Below, one piece after another: positions 1 through 10,172 of a stretch of DNA of 64,000 nucleotides. Numbering within the stretch: the first letter of the stretch is position 1; each line of letters begins with the position of its first letter. The notes under the pieces are model-generated. The model did no database searches. It was given only the letters and a program-made list of their open reading frames with translations, and was not told the origin of the DNA. Made by a program: the position numbers and the translations under genes. The stretch spans positions 190,480,378 to 190,544,377 of the forward strand of contig NC_090021.1 in assembly GCF_037176765.1 (NCBI RefSeq), read 5' to 3'. Source of the DNA: Anolis sagrei. Its lineage: Eukaryota; Chordata; Lepidosauria; Squamata; Anolidae.

Positions 1-430
1 TTCAAACTCTGTTTAAGATTATAATTTTTAAAATAAAGAGTTTCAGAAAGTTCTAACTGCTCTCAGTTTGTGCTTCTTTTAAATCAGCTGTGTGTCCGTT
101 TCGCAGCTTGATCAGCTGTTCTGGGCTCTTAAAAAGCGGACATGTAATGAAGCAGTTTCCACAGTGGGAGGGAAGGAAATCACTTTTTTTTTTGCTAGTG
201 CAGGGATACACAGTGATACAAATATGCACATTTTCCAGCTGGAATCAGGATAAAAGAGTACCTTTTTACCTCAAGTTTCTGTTTGTGGCAGCTTAACAAA
301 GTGGATTTACTGCTAGCATCATGTAGCCACCCCCCTCCTTTTAACTCAGGAAATCCCGTATTTTAGGTGCTGTGTAGATGGGCCCAAAGTTATAAATATT
401 ATTAATTTGTTCCCAGCAGTGCACCAAAAT
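1..430. other. Intergenic sequence, nothing recognised
   Basis: AT-rich unique sequence. No gene, repeat ends or motif are seen. Confidence 0.6.
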
Positions 431-788
431 CCTCAAACTAAGGCCCGGGGGCCGGATGCGGCCCTCCAAGGTCATTTACCCGGCCCTCGCTCAGGGTCAA
501 CCTAAGTCTGAAATGAGTTGAAAGCACACAACAACAACAACAACAATCCTAACTCATCAGCCAAAAGCAGGCCCACACTTCCCATTGAAATACTAATAAG
601 TTTGTGTTTGTTAAAATTGTTCTTCATTTTAATTATTGTGTTGTTTTAAGTTTTTTTTCCCACTACAAATAAGATATGTGCCGTGTGCAGTGGGATTCAT
701 TCATGCTTTTTTCAAATTATAATCTGGCCCTTCAACAGTTTGAGGGACTGTGACCTGGCCCTCAGTTTAAAAAGTCTGAGGACCCCTG
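431..788 (+). mobile_element. hAT-type non-autonomous element, GGGGTCCTCAAACT family
   Basis: Starts CCTCAAACTAAGGCCCGGG and ends with the inverted form GTCTGAGGACCCCTG. The interior includes the ACAACAACAACAACAATCC block and CTACAAATAAGATATGTGC. Copies of the same family are at 7625-7741 (partial) and 20372-20753. The left end is slightly truncated. Confidence 0.75.
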
Positions 789-1507
789 GTTTAACTATTC
801 AGAATTCAAAAACAAAATTTTACTAATGAATAACTTAATTAGTAATGATCAAGGGGGACTTTCCATTGCCTGAGCTGGGAAGGTGTAAAATTTCACAAAA
901 TGTGCAGAGAATACTTGTGCAAGACTCGGGTGGGATATTTTTATGCTGTATTTTTTGCACTGGTCACAAGAATTCACAACATAACAACATAATTCACTGT
1001 TGGATTCCTGCTCGATATTGCCACTCACTAAGATACTCTAAGATCATTTCCACTGCTCAGGCCCCTAGCCAGGATTTTGATTCGGGGGGGGGGGGGGGGT
1101 TGAGTCTGAGTGAAAGAGGGTCTAGCCTAGCAAACCTTTTGTATCGTTACCCCAATACCCCCATGCATATGGGATATATTGAGCATGGTGATCAGATCAT
1201 GATATGAATAAACATAAGTTTTAATAATGTACCAGTAAGGCCTTCTCGTGGACCACCATGAGAATGTTGGGGTGGAGGGCTGAAGGCCCTCAAGCCCCCC
1301 CCCCCCCTCTACATGCCTGCCACTGCTATATGTACACACGCCCCACTGAAAAAACAAAAGGTGAATCCAAACTGCTCCAGATGAGCAGCTAAGATGCACT
1401 GCTCTTGTTCAACACTAGATGGCAGTATCCTGCAGGAATCCCAAGAGTGGAAGTGGTATTACATAAAGGTCCAATCTTGCTTTCAAAAGGACTAAACAAC
1501 TGCTATA
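789..1507. other. Intergenic DNA with two G/C homopolymers
   Basis: Mostly unidentified. G16 at 1084-1099 and C13 at 1295-1307 may mark the two ends of one old element (about 1050-1325), because CTAGCCAGGATTTTG near its start recalls common DNA-transposon ends. This is not certain. Confidence 0.4.
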
Positions 1508-1660
1508 GGGCCCTTTCTACGCTGTCCTTATTTCCCAGGATCTGATCCCAGGTTATCTGCTTTGAGCCAAATTATATGAGTTCCCACTGCCATAAAATCT
1601 GGGATAATCAGATAATCTGGGACCAGATCCTGGGAAATAAGGATAGTGTAGAGGGGGTCT
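1508..1660. mobile_element. Palindromic MITE, CCCAGGATCTGATCCCAGG family
   Basis: Near-perfect inverted repeat built around CCCAGGATCTGATCCCAGG and its complement, with GGGCCCTTTCTAC-type ends. The same family is at 6439-6576 and in the cluster at 26258-26645. Non-coding and able to fold into one long hairpin. Confidence 0.75.
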
Positions 1661-1699
1661 AGGCCTGTACTACTACATTACAAGAAACTGATTGGACAA

Positions 1700-1850
1700 A
1701 AGTGTGGTGGAGGCTCCTTCTTTGGAAGCTTTTAAACAGAGGCTGGATGGCCATCTGTCAGGGGTGATTTGAATGCAATATTCCTGCTTCTTTGCAGGGG
1801 GTTGGACTGGATGGCCCATGAGGTCTCTTCCAACTCTTTGATTCTATGAC
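1700..1850 (+). mobile_element. CR1 LINE 3' end
   Basis: GTTGGACTGGATGGCCCATG followed by a TTCTATGA-type end is diagnostic of the CR1 3'UTR. It is truncated at the 5' side. Confidence 0.85.
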
Positions 1851-1853
1851 AGA

Positions 1854-2152
1854 TACTTGAAACACAAAAACTGAAATATTTTGATATAAGAAGAGAGGAA
1901 GGGGCAACAGAAAAAAAGAAATAAGACAGATATAAGAAGGAAAAGGAAGAAGCCACATGGAAGATATCCAGGAGGTCAACAAACTCTTTTTTTTTTCTTA
2001 CTCTCTCTCCTCCCCTTCTTTACTTTTTCTATTTTCTTCCCATATCCTTTCTCTTTATTCTCTGGCTATCTAAAGATTTTATATACGGTATATTATTTTG
2101 TTTTTATGGAAAATTCTCAATAAAGATTATTTAAAAAGAAAAGAAAATCCTT
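1854..2152 (+). mobile_element. Probable L1-type LINE 3' end
   Basis: An A/G-rich tract, then pyrimidine-rich sequence, then CTCAATAAAGATTATTTAAA as a tail with a poly(A) signal. It resembles the L1-like 3' end near 36780-36940 in composition. No frame is recognisable. Confidence 0.45.
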
Positions 2153-2233
2153 TACAGATATTTATGGAACCATATATTAAAAGGATATTGTACTGAAACA
2201 GAGGGGAATGAACGGTAGTTTCTTCCTTTTTTT

Positions 2234-2360
2234 ACCCAGAATATCGAGGCAGAAAATTCCACAATATGTGCTTTGAACTGGGTTATCTGAGTCCACGCTG
2301 CCATATATTCCATTTCAGAGCAGAAAATGCAAGATTTTATTCAGCTCTATGGAAGGGCCC
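2234..2360. mobile_element. Palindromic MITE, CACACAGCCATATAACCCAG family, truncated
   Basis: Contains CCCAGAATATCGAGGCAGAA and ends TATGGAAGGGCCC. The left end is missing. Other copies are at 3191-3330, 8274-8423, 15740-15890 and nested at 26468-26575. Confidence 0.7.
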
Positions 2361-2527
2361 TCACAGATCCTAAACCATGGTTGGGATGGTTATATCTGAG
2401 AGTCCCGAGTCTCTGGTTTTCATGGACCATTTTCAAGCAAGAGGAAAAGGCTGTGTACAAATCTGCAACAGCTGGGAGAATACCTTGGACTACAATTGTC
2501 TAGGCCTAATTTATGCATCGTTGCAAC

Positions 2528-2828
2528 CAGAGGCGGCCCTAGGTAATTTTCAATGGTAAGCAAACAGTATCCCCCCCCCCCCCCCCCAAACCAATCACTG
2601 ATATATATTTTCTGTTCATCGTGGGAGTTCTGTGTGCCATATTTGGTTCAATTCCATCATTGGTGGAGTTCAGAATGCTCTTTGATTGTAGGTGAACTAT
2701 ACATCCCAGTAACTACAACTCGCATATGTCAAGGTCTGTTTCCCCCCAAGAGCACCTCAAGAGCGCCCCTGGGCAAAATCAACTATACTGCAAATGCTTA
2801 CTTTGTGTAATGGGTTGAGCCGCCCCTG
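2528..2828. mobile_element. hAT-type MITE with exact 8-bp target duplication
   Basis: Ends are CAGAGGCGGCCCTAG and GAGCCGCCCCTG (inverted). The 8-bp target site GTTGCAAC is repeated exactly at 2520-2527 and 2829-2836. It is 301 bp and includes C17 at 2571-2587. An 8-bp duplication fits the hAT superfamily. Confidence 0.8.
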
Positions 2829-2836
2829 GTTGCAAC

Positions 2837-3190
2837 TTGCAAAGATTTTTCAAGGAGTCTGTGGACTTACTTAATTAATTTCCTCCTTCCCTCCTAGTTA
2901 CTGTGGCACCAGGTCTCACCTTCCATTCTGTTTTGCATTCATTCTGTAGCAAGAGGTAAGTAGACTAGATTAAATATCTTCATCTTATCTCCCTAATTAA
3001 GTGAGGAGAAATAATTCTATCACTTCCCTTTGATCTGAGACTCTTCAACTAAGATTTCTTTTGAATGACAAGCTGTGAGAAAGTGGCTGGCAGTCAAGGC
3101 ATAATGCTCAATGGCATCACCAGGGGTCATCCCTAAGTCTCAAGGCCTGGGACAATCCTAGTCTTGGTTGTAAGCTGAAACCTTCACAGT
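2837..3190. other. Intergenic sequence, nothing recognised
   Basis: Unique AT-rich DNA with no gene or repeat evident. Confidence 0.55.
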
Positions 3191-3330
3191 GGGCCCTCCC
3201 ACACAGCCATATAACCCGGAATATTAAGGCAGAAAAACTCACAATACCTGGAATATCTGTGTCCAGACTGCCATATATCCCAGTTCAAAGCAGATAATGT
3301 GGGATTTTATTCAGCTGTGTGGAAGAGGCC
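3191..3330. mobile_element. Palindromic MITE, CACACAGCCATATAACCC family
   Basis: Runs from GGGCCCTCCCACACAGCC to GCTGTGTGGAAGAGGCC. Interior AGTTCAAAGCAGATAATGTG is shared with the other copies in the window. Confidence 0.8.
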
Positions 3331-3502
3331 AAGGTCTAGTAAGACCTAACTTGAACAATACTGGCTTCCCACTTCCTTTCCTCTTAAAGAAGACCTTGAC
3401 TTTCATAATCTAGTCGTGGTCTTTAAAAAAAAATCTCCTTTCCCTGCTGTCAAGCTGCTTTTGGGGACATCTTACAATTAAGAAACAAGAGATACTCAAA
3501 AA

Positions 3503-3640
3503 GACCTCACAACCTCTGAGGATGCTTACCATAGATGCAGGCGAAACATCAGGAGGGAATGCTTCCAGAACAAGGCCATACAGCCTGAAAAACCTACAAC
3601 AACCCAGTGATTCTGGCCATGAAAGCCTTCGACAACACAG
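3503..3640 (-). mobile_element. Fragment of a squamate retroelement-like repeat (GAAACRTCAGGAGAGAATGC family)
   Basis: Contains CCTCTGAGGATGC, GCAGGCGAAACATCAGG, GAATGCTTCCAGAACA and GCCATGAAAGCCTTCGACAA. The same block occurs inverted at 9650-9800 and twice, head to head, at 16332-16545. I suspect the terminal repeat of a Penelope-like element but cannot prove it. Confidence 0.6.
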
Positions 3641-4226
3641 ATTCTCAAAAAGTTTCAATATTTTTGGTAATGGTTGCTAAAGGAATAGCTGTTGCCACGG
3701 ATTCTGAAATTAACATTTTAGTTTTTAATAAAAACTAATTGTGTGGATGTGTGGGTGGTGGGGGATTAAGCTCAACCTGATTCATCTTCACCCGCTTCCC
3801 TATTTCACAAGACTTACATCCTCTCAGTTTTGCAGGAGTTTCAGTTCCTTTGGTTCAAGTTCCTTAATGTTCATCTTTACAGCTTCTTAACACAATGCCT
3901 TAATTTTATTAACTTTATTTATAAGAGGGTCCAGTAATTAATTGCTTTATATTTTTATGTTATCAGATTTGACCCAACGACCTTCACATTGTCTCATCAT
4001 GACCACTTCTGCTCAATCCAAACACATTTCTATCTGACAGCTTCATAACCACTTACATACCCTCCAAACTCTCCAACTGTCCTGATTTGGCAGGGATAGT
4101 CCCGTTTTCCCATTTTTTAAATCTGATTTTAAAATGTCCCAGTTTCTCTCTCCTTCCCCTTTCAACCCTGGTCCACAGATTATTTCAATTGTTGTAAAAA
4201 TAGTTCAATGTCCAAAAAAAGTTTGC
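3641..4226. other. Intergenic sequence, nothing recognised
   Basis: Unique AT-rich DNA with no supported feature. Confidence 0.55.
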
Positions 4227-4597
4227 TCTCAACTAATGGTTTAGAAGTGGCTTAGGGAGCTGGGTGTGTTTAGCTCGGAGAAAAGAAGACTGAGAGGGGA
4301 CATGAGAGCCATGTTTAAATATTTGAAAGGATGTCACATTGAGGAGGGAGGAAGCTTGTTTTCTGCTGCTCTGGAGCAATGAATTCAAATTGCACAAAAG
4401 ATTCCTGACAGTAAGAGCTGTTTGGCATAGGAATATGCTGCTGCCACGGAGTGTGGCGGAGCCTCCTTCTCTGGAAGTTTTTAAGCAGAAGGTAGATGGC
4501 CACCTGTCAGGACTGCTTTGGTTGTATTTTCCTGCATGGCAGAATGGGGTTGGACTGAATGACCCTCGGGGTCTCTTCCAATTCTATGATTCTATCG
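4227..4597 (+). mobile_element. CR1 LINE 3' region
   Basis: Long CR1 3' fragment with ACTGAGAGGGGACATGAGAG, GGTTGGACTGAATGACCC and a closing ATTCTATGATTCTATC, the CR1 octamer tail. It is 5'-truncated and non-coding. Confidence 0.9.
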
Positions 4598-4633
4598 AAT
4601 GCACCAGTGGGATGATTTATTTATGTTGGGGTT

Positions 4634-4815
4634 TTTTTTTTACAACATTTATATCCCACCCTTCTCACCCCAAAGGGGACTCAGGGTGGCTTACATAAGT
4701 GGTGTTATTCCATGCCCAAACAACAACCCTAATTAAAAACAATTAAACAGCAATTTAAAACAACATTAAAACAACATATGTAAACATTAGACAACTATTG
4801 TGCATAGATCCAAAG
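4634..4815 (-). mobile_element. LINE 3' tail fragment, reverse orientation
   Basis: The CACCCCAAAGGGGACTCAGG..GGCTTACATA motif is the reverse of the widely repeated LINE 3' end that reads GTAAGCC..GAGTCC..GGGG..TATAAAT. An A-rich tail region follows. Confidence 0.65.
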
Positions 4816-4901
4816 TCAAATAATCAGATAATCATATTCTTCAATCCAGAGTAAGTTCCAGATGTATGGCACAAATAATTATGCTGGGCCAAATGCTTGC
4901 T

Positions 4902-5226
4902 GGGGTCCTTGGTGACACATGGATTAAACTGCTGAGCTGCTGAACATGCTGACCGAAAGGTTGCTAGTTTGAATCCGGAGAGCGGGGTGAGCTCACACAG
5001 TTAGTCACAGCTTCTGCCAACCTAGCAGCTTGAAAACATGGAAATGTGAGTAGATCAATAGGTACCACTCTGGCGGGAAAATAATGGCACTCCATGCAGT
5101 CATGCCAGCCACATGATCTTGAAGGTGTCTACGGACAAACTCTTCAGCTTCGAAATGGAGAGGAACACCACCCCCCAGTCAAGACACCACTGGACTTAAT
5201 GTCAGGGAAAAACCTTTACCTTTACT
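4902..5226 (+). mobile_element. Sauria-type tRNA-derived SINE
   Basis: tRNA-like head (box-B-like GTTTGAATCCGG), body GAAATGTGAGTAGATCAATA, and a BovB-type tail CTTAATGTCAGGG..ACCTTTACCTTTAC. Sauria SINEs are known to share the BovB LINE 3' end. Confidence 0.9.
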
Positions 5227-5239
5227 AAATGCTTCCTCC

Positions 5240-5400
5240 CAAAGCCAAGTTTTCACTTGTTTGTGAAATGACAGGAGGGAAGGGGCCACAGCTGAGGGGC
5301 CACCACCAAGAAAGTCCTGTCTCTCATCCCCACCAGTCATGCCTACAAAGGTGGTGGCACTGAGAGCAGGGCCTCTTAAGAGACAGAAACTTGCCTTTTC
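5240..5400 (-). mobile_element. CR1/L2-clade LINE fragment, reverse
   Basis: CCACCACCAAGAAAGTCCTG and the following bases match the part of the LINE at 49500-49560 that codes the RT C-terminal region. Short and non-coding. Confidence 0.55.
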
Positions 5401-5446
5401 AAGTAGGCTAAAGCAAAAGCAAACTGCTTTTGCTTTAACCTACTTG
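5400..5446. repeat. Tight 47-bp palindrome
   Basis: Arms of 22 bp (CAAGTAGGCTAAAGCAAAAG at the left edge) are separated by three bases, with one mismatch. It is not part of a recognised MITE family in this window. Confidence 0.7.
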
Positions 5447-6366
5447 GGTGTTTTTCCTTGCCATCTTGACCAAGCTCTGATATTGCTTCTACAATGTCAT
5501 AGTTTGTATCTAAAATGTTGGAGGGTACGTTCTTGGCATATTTTGGCTCCACTTGCTGTCTCCCTTCTCTGTCTTCTTCAGGCAATGCCGCCTTCATTTT
5601 AAACAAAACTTTGATGACTTCTAAAACACACACAGAAATGAGCTTAGTGGTATTTTATGGTTGCAATAAATCAGCAGGGTTTTCCATGAAATAAGTCAAG
5701 CCAGTCGGTCTGTTTATTCTCTACCTGAGATTACTGTACTCAGTTGAACTCTGCCTTGGGAGCAAAGAGCAACTTGTTACATGAGCTTGTTTTATCCCAG
5801 GTCTTTCTTTCACTGAAATGAAGCTGCAGGTGGCTTCAGGTTGAGAATAGGACTGGCAGGGCCTGTTTAGGCTGTTCATTTCCAGCTGCAGCTTTTCTTG
5901 GCCCTAAAGGATAAAATATATGTGAAGTTAGAGAGTTTAAAATTACAGTGAACTATCATCTCTCATATAACCAACAACACATACCTGTATGGATTAGTTA
6001 ATCCATTCTCAGGCTCCTTTGACCATAACAGGATCTGGAGTCTGATGTTTTAGAGCAAAAATGGACAATTGTAGCAGAGGGAATTTTTTGTCCCTGTACC
6101 CCCACAGCTGGCTATTCTATTATTGCCTTTTGGCAAAAATACAACCTGGGAAGACTGGAAATCAAGTCAGCTTTGCTCTTCCAGGGTTTTCCAGCAGGTT
6201 TTGGGCATTTTTCTAACTCAGGGATTGTATTATATATATATATATAAATATACTTTAGAGATACAATAAAAGCCATAAAAGTATAGGATTGAAATATAAA
6301 AGGCGCTAAGAATGAATTAAAAAGAAAGAAAAGTAGTTGACTTCTGATCTGTCTTCATTCAGCTAT

Positions 6367-6370
<4 letters not shown>
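5447..6370. other. Intergenic sequence, mostly unique
   Basis: No gene seen. A short TA microsatellite lies near 6229-6246. Confidence 0.55.

Positions 6371-6416
<46 letters not shown>
6371..6416. repeat. TG microsatellite
   Basis: Twenty-three uninterrupted TG units. Confidence 0.98.
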
Positions 6417-6418
<2 letters not shown>

Positions 6419-6438
6419 CATCACCCTCCAGGTTTCTT

Positions 6439-6576
6439 AGGGCCCTTCCAGACAGACCCTCTATCCCAGGATCTGATCCCAGGTTTTCTCTTTATCCCAG
6501 ATTATCATATAATCCAGTTTAAAGCAGAAAACCTGGGATCAGATCCTGGGATAGAGGGCCTGTCCGGAAGGGCCTA
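6439..6576. mobile_element. Palindromic MITE, CCCAGGATCTGATCCCAGG family
   Basis: Runs from AGGGCCCTTCCAGACAGACC to GCCTGTCCGGAAGGGCCT, with two inverted copies of the CAGGATCTGATCCCAGG core. A nearly complete foldback. Confidence 0.85.
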
Positions 6577-7624
6577 AGCATTGACTCTTTTCTCAAGCAA
6601 AAACACTTTTTAAATTAGTCTTCAAAACTTAAAAATGCTAAATCCTTTTCTTCTTTTTATTACCCAATCTTTTGTTGTAGGTACTACTGAGTTCTTTCAT
6701 TTCTGCGCATAGCACAGTCTGGCTACTGTGACCATATATTGCAACAGTCTAACATATTCGGCGATATACAAGGACAGTAAATAAAATAAAATAAATAAAT
6801 AAATAATCATTTATATCGGGATTGTATTCTGGTGCATAAATCTCAGACTCCAGACAGTATTTAAAGCATTTTATGAGTGATTTTTAATCCCTTTCCAAAA
6901 GATAAAGGGACTGTGGGGTCACAAAAGGTGTTTGGAGATCACATTCAGGACATATATTGCACACTCCCCTTCTCTGTGATAATCTATTGCAGGAAAACCA
7001 ATACAGTATAGAATATAAGAGTCTGTTTCATTGAGAAGCCTGAGATACATAAGGTTCTCTGTTTACAAAGCTTGTCAGGCCAACAGCAATCTCTCTCCCT
7101 AACACTATCACATTGGTGGTGCAGAAAATCAAGGGCATTTCTTGCTTTCTCCTCCTCAAAGGTTTCTTTCCCCAGAGAAAAAATAGAAATGGATTGTGGA
7201 ATGAAACAAAGGAATAGGAGGAAAAAAATAAGTTTATTTTTATTTATGCCCCTGACACAGAAGCTACCTTCAACATCTTTGCAGAAACGTGTGAAAAGCT
7301 TGGCCTCTCAGCAGGCACCAAGCAATCCCTCTGCAATGCCAGAAATACAGCTTAAGGGTGTTTAGTAATAGTTCTGTCAGATTATAGTATGACCCCTGTA
7401 TACACAGTGGATACTGACATGAACATACTGTGGAAACAAGAAACCCTGGATGATGGTGACCCCTATTAGAGTGAATGACTTTCAAAAGTAGTTTCCATAG
7501 AGCACTGCTTCCTGAACTGTGGGTCCCACCTCCAGATAGAGTCTCCTTAGTTCAGTGTTGGGGTCCTGTTAAAATAGGTAACAGTCACCTCCTGCCTCAT
7601 CACATTAGAGCATGGATCCAATGA
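6577..7624. other. Intergenic sequence, mostly unique
   Basis: A LINE-like A-rich tail with ATAAATAAATAAATAA is near 6765-6810. Otherwise nothing is recognised. Confidence 0.5.
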
Positions 7625-7741
7625 CTGATATGTGCAGTGTGCATAGGAATTCATTCATTTTTTTCAAATTATAATCCGGCCCTCCAACAGTTTGAGGAAC
7701 TGTGATCTGGCCCACTGTTTTAAAAGTTTGAGGACCCCTGC
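7625..7741 (+). mobile_element. hAT-type fragment, GGGGTCCTCAAACT family
   Basis: Only the right third is present: GATATGTGCAGTGTGCATAG to GTTTGAGGACCCCTG. Confidence 0.75.
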
Positions 7742-8273
7742 TGTAAAGGGTCAAAATATTCAATGTCTAAAAAAAATCATCATTTCCCTCTTTTTCCCAG
7801 GAACAGGGATGATTTCCCCCATTGTCATTTCAAAATTTCTTCAAATTATCTAGCAACAACAGAAAGGACTCTCGTCAATCTTGGGGCTAATTCAAGCCAC
7901 ATCAGCAACCTGAAAATATAATCTGAATGAGTCTGTGCTTTGTTTTGACTTGTGCCAATGCTGTCTTCAGGCTCCTTTAGCAATTTACAACTCAAGCTTC
8001 CTTTACCACAGAGATGGCTTCAATTACACTGACCATTTAATGCAGTTTCAAACCAGTATTGAAGAGAGTGGTTTAATTGTGCAGATGATTTCAAAAGAAA
8101 TCCTGATGCAGATTACGTAAACCCCAGAGTACTGATGCTCATTGAGGGCTTTCTTTTGTGGGAGTTTGTTGTCTGGCCACTGCAGCTTGAAGCTAGCTTT
8201 GAACTGCAGTGAATGATGAGTGTAGATGGGGCCAGTGTTTCACCTTCTTCTGTCAGCAGTGAAAGTAGGCTGA
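7742..8273. other. Intergenic sequence, nothing recognised
   Basis: Unique DNA; no supported feature. Confidence 0.5.
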
Positions 8274-8423
8274 GGCCCCTTCCACATAGCTGAATAAAAT
8301 CCCACATTATTTGCTTTGAACTGGAATATATGGCAGTGTGGACTCAGATCACCCAGTTCAAAGCAGAGATTGTGGGATTCTCTGCCTTGATATTCTGGGT
8401 TATATGGCTGTATGGGAGGGCTC
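8274..8423. mobile_element. Palindromic MITE, CACACAGCCATATAACCC family, inverted copy
   Basis: Runs from GGCCCCTTCCACATAGCTG to ATATGGCTGTATGGGAGGGC, opposite in orientation to the copy at 15740. Confidence 0.8.
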
Positions 8424-8856
8424 GGAGAGATAAAGTGATCATGTGATTATCTAACTATTTGAGGAGCTCTTTTATCTGTTTTAGCTTGAGATAGGCAAAG
8501 AACTGGTGCCTAATACTGCCATGATACTGTATAGATCTCAAGGCACATAGTTAATATATAACTGGCCTGGGCTCCAGTGGTAGTGCAGACCAGCCTTTAA
8601 GCATTTCTTCAGCCAGTCTCCTCATCCTATTGGAGTCATTCCGAGTTTAATAATCTGTAGCTTCCAGTAAAACATTGTAGTAGTTATCAACGAAATAGCT
8701 GTGTTAGTGTAAACGGAAATCTGGCAACACCTTTATGAATTATGTTTATTTTAGCTTGGGCTTTTGTGCATGTCAGTCCACTTCCTCAGCTGCAACAGAG
8801 TAATATTAAATCCTTGTGTTTTGAAACATATTTACGCAGTTGTAGGAATGGGATAG
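8424..8856. other. Intergenic sequence with an unassigned old repeat
   Basis: CTGGCAACACCTTTATGAATT at about 8730 recalls a common reptile repeat end; similar text occurs near 30530. The family was not identified. Confidence 0.4.
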
Positions 8857-9030
8857 AGAACATATAGTATGATCCCTTATTTACATATTCCACCTGTCAG
8901 AGCTGTTCAACAGTGGAACTCTCTGCTTGGGAGTGTGGTGTACACTCCTTCCTTGGAAGGTTTTAAACACAGGCTAACTAGATGGCCCATGGGGTTGCTT
9001 CCAACTCTATTATCCAATTATTCAATGTTC
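8857..9030 (+). mobile_element. CR1 LINE 3' end, diverged
   Basis: CAGTGGAACTCTCTGCTTGG and ATGGCCCATGGGGTTGCTTC followed by TCTATTATCC are a worn CR1 3'UTR. Confidence 0.7.
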
Positions 9031-9050
9031 AACAGTCATGGTTTCACTTA

Positions 9051-9187
9051 AGTAAAGGTAAAGGTTTCCCCTGACATTGTCTAGTCGTGTCCAACTCTGG
9101 GGGTTGGTGCTCATCTCAATTTCTAAGCTGAAGGGCCAGCGTTGTCCATAGACACTTCCAAGGTCATGTGGCCAGCATGACTGCATT
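9051..9187 (-). mobile_element. Sauria-type SINE, 3' half only
   Basis: Starts AAAGGTAAAGGTTTCCCCTG, the reverse complement of the Sauria/BovB tail, and stops inside the body at GACTGCATTA. Confidence 0.85.
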
Positions 9188-9284
9188 ACTCATGCTCTAA
9201 AATATATTCCTCCCAAACAGTGTTTCTGGGCCTTGGCATGTCCACAAACATTTTTGCAGTGATTCCAAACAATTAATTTGTACC

Positions 9285-9324
<40 letters not shown>

Positions 9325-9554
9325 GAGGCCGGAGAAATCCCAAGGTGTAGATAAATCAATAGAGAAATGGATCTGTTCTTCCTGTTTAAAAACAAAACAA
9401 AACAAACTTTTATTGGGTGTCATAGCTACAACGGCAATAGGTTTTACAAAGATCAGTTTCACTCTACTCAGTAAAAACATGAATGATAAGCATAGAAGTA
9501 GAATTTAAACAAATATGTGAAAGGTTAAAGATAACAGAAATAAAGGATTTTGAT

Positions 9555-9599
<45 letters not shown>

Positions 9600-9649
9600 G
9601 TAGAGTGCATAGAAGGTTTTATATGAACACAAAGCATATTCACATAATT
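9188..9649. repeat. Intergenic sequence with two microsatellites
   Basis: An ATA repeat at about 9284-9324 and a TATA-TG repeat at about 9555-9598, with unremarkable unique DNA between. Confidence 0.8.
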
Positions 9650-9820
9650 GTCGAAGGCTTTCATGGTTGTAATCACTGGGTTGCTGTGAGTTTTCTGGGC
9701 TGTATGGCCATATTCCAGAAGCATTTTCTCCTGACGTTTCACCCACGTCTGTGGCAGGCATCCTCAGAGGTTGTGAGGTGTGTTGGAAACAACACACCTC
9801 ACAAGTAGGGTTTCCAACAG
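9650..9820 (+). mobile_element. Penelope-like(?) repeat with terminal hairpin
   Basis: Same family as 3503-3640, in the other orientation: GTCGAAGGCTTTCATGG to GGCATCCTCAGAGGTTGTGA. It ends in a 15-bp-arm hairpin at 9771-9804 (TTGTGAGGTGTGTTG and its complement). Confidence 0.6.
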
Positions 9821-10172
9821 AGCCTAGTTTCCAATGCTGTAAATAAATAAATGAAAAAAAAACCCCAAATACTTTTGTGACCTTATGTAATAAAATGCAG
9901 CTACCAAATTGAACAGCAGGTATCATTGGCTTTTTTTTTTAAAAAAAAAACAACAACAATATGGGGTATGCATTAACTGGTGTGTCACATTTGTGGCGTA
10001 ATGTAAAATAAACCACGTGTAGTTCACGTTTGATCAGCCCACACACAGCCTTGCCAGAGAAAGAAAATATGCCACGCAGGTGAACAGTAAAGAACAAGTA
10101 GTTTACTCTTCTTAGTTGAGAACAATATATATAAAATGTGATCAGTTGCATTAACTTACATAAAGTCCTTTT
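9821..10172. other. Intergenic sequence, nothing recognised
   Basis: AT-rich unique DNA with a T/A homopolymer near 9930-9950. Confidence 0.5.

Noticed and set aside
1050-1325. Possible DNA transposon bounded by G16 and C13
   Set aside because: The ends only loosely resemble inverted repeats and no second copy is in the window.
9525-9926. 133-codon minus-strand frame with a His-Thr repeat
   Set aside because: It is the translation of a TG microsatellite plus repeat sequence.
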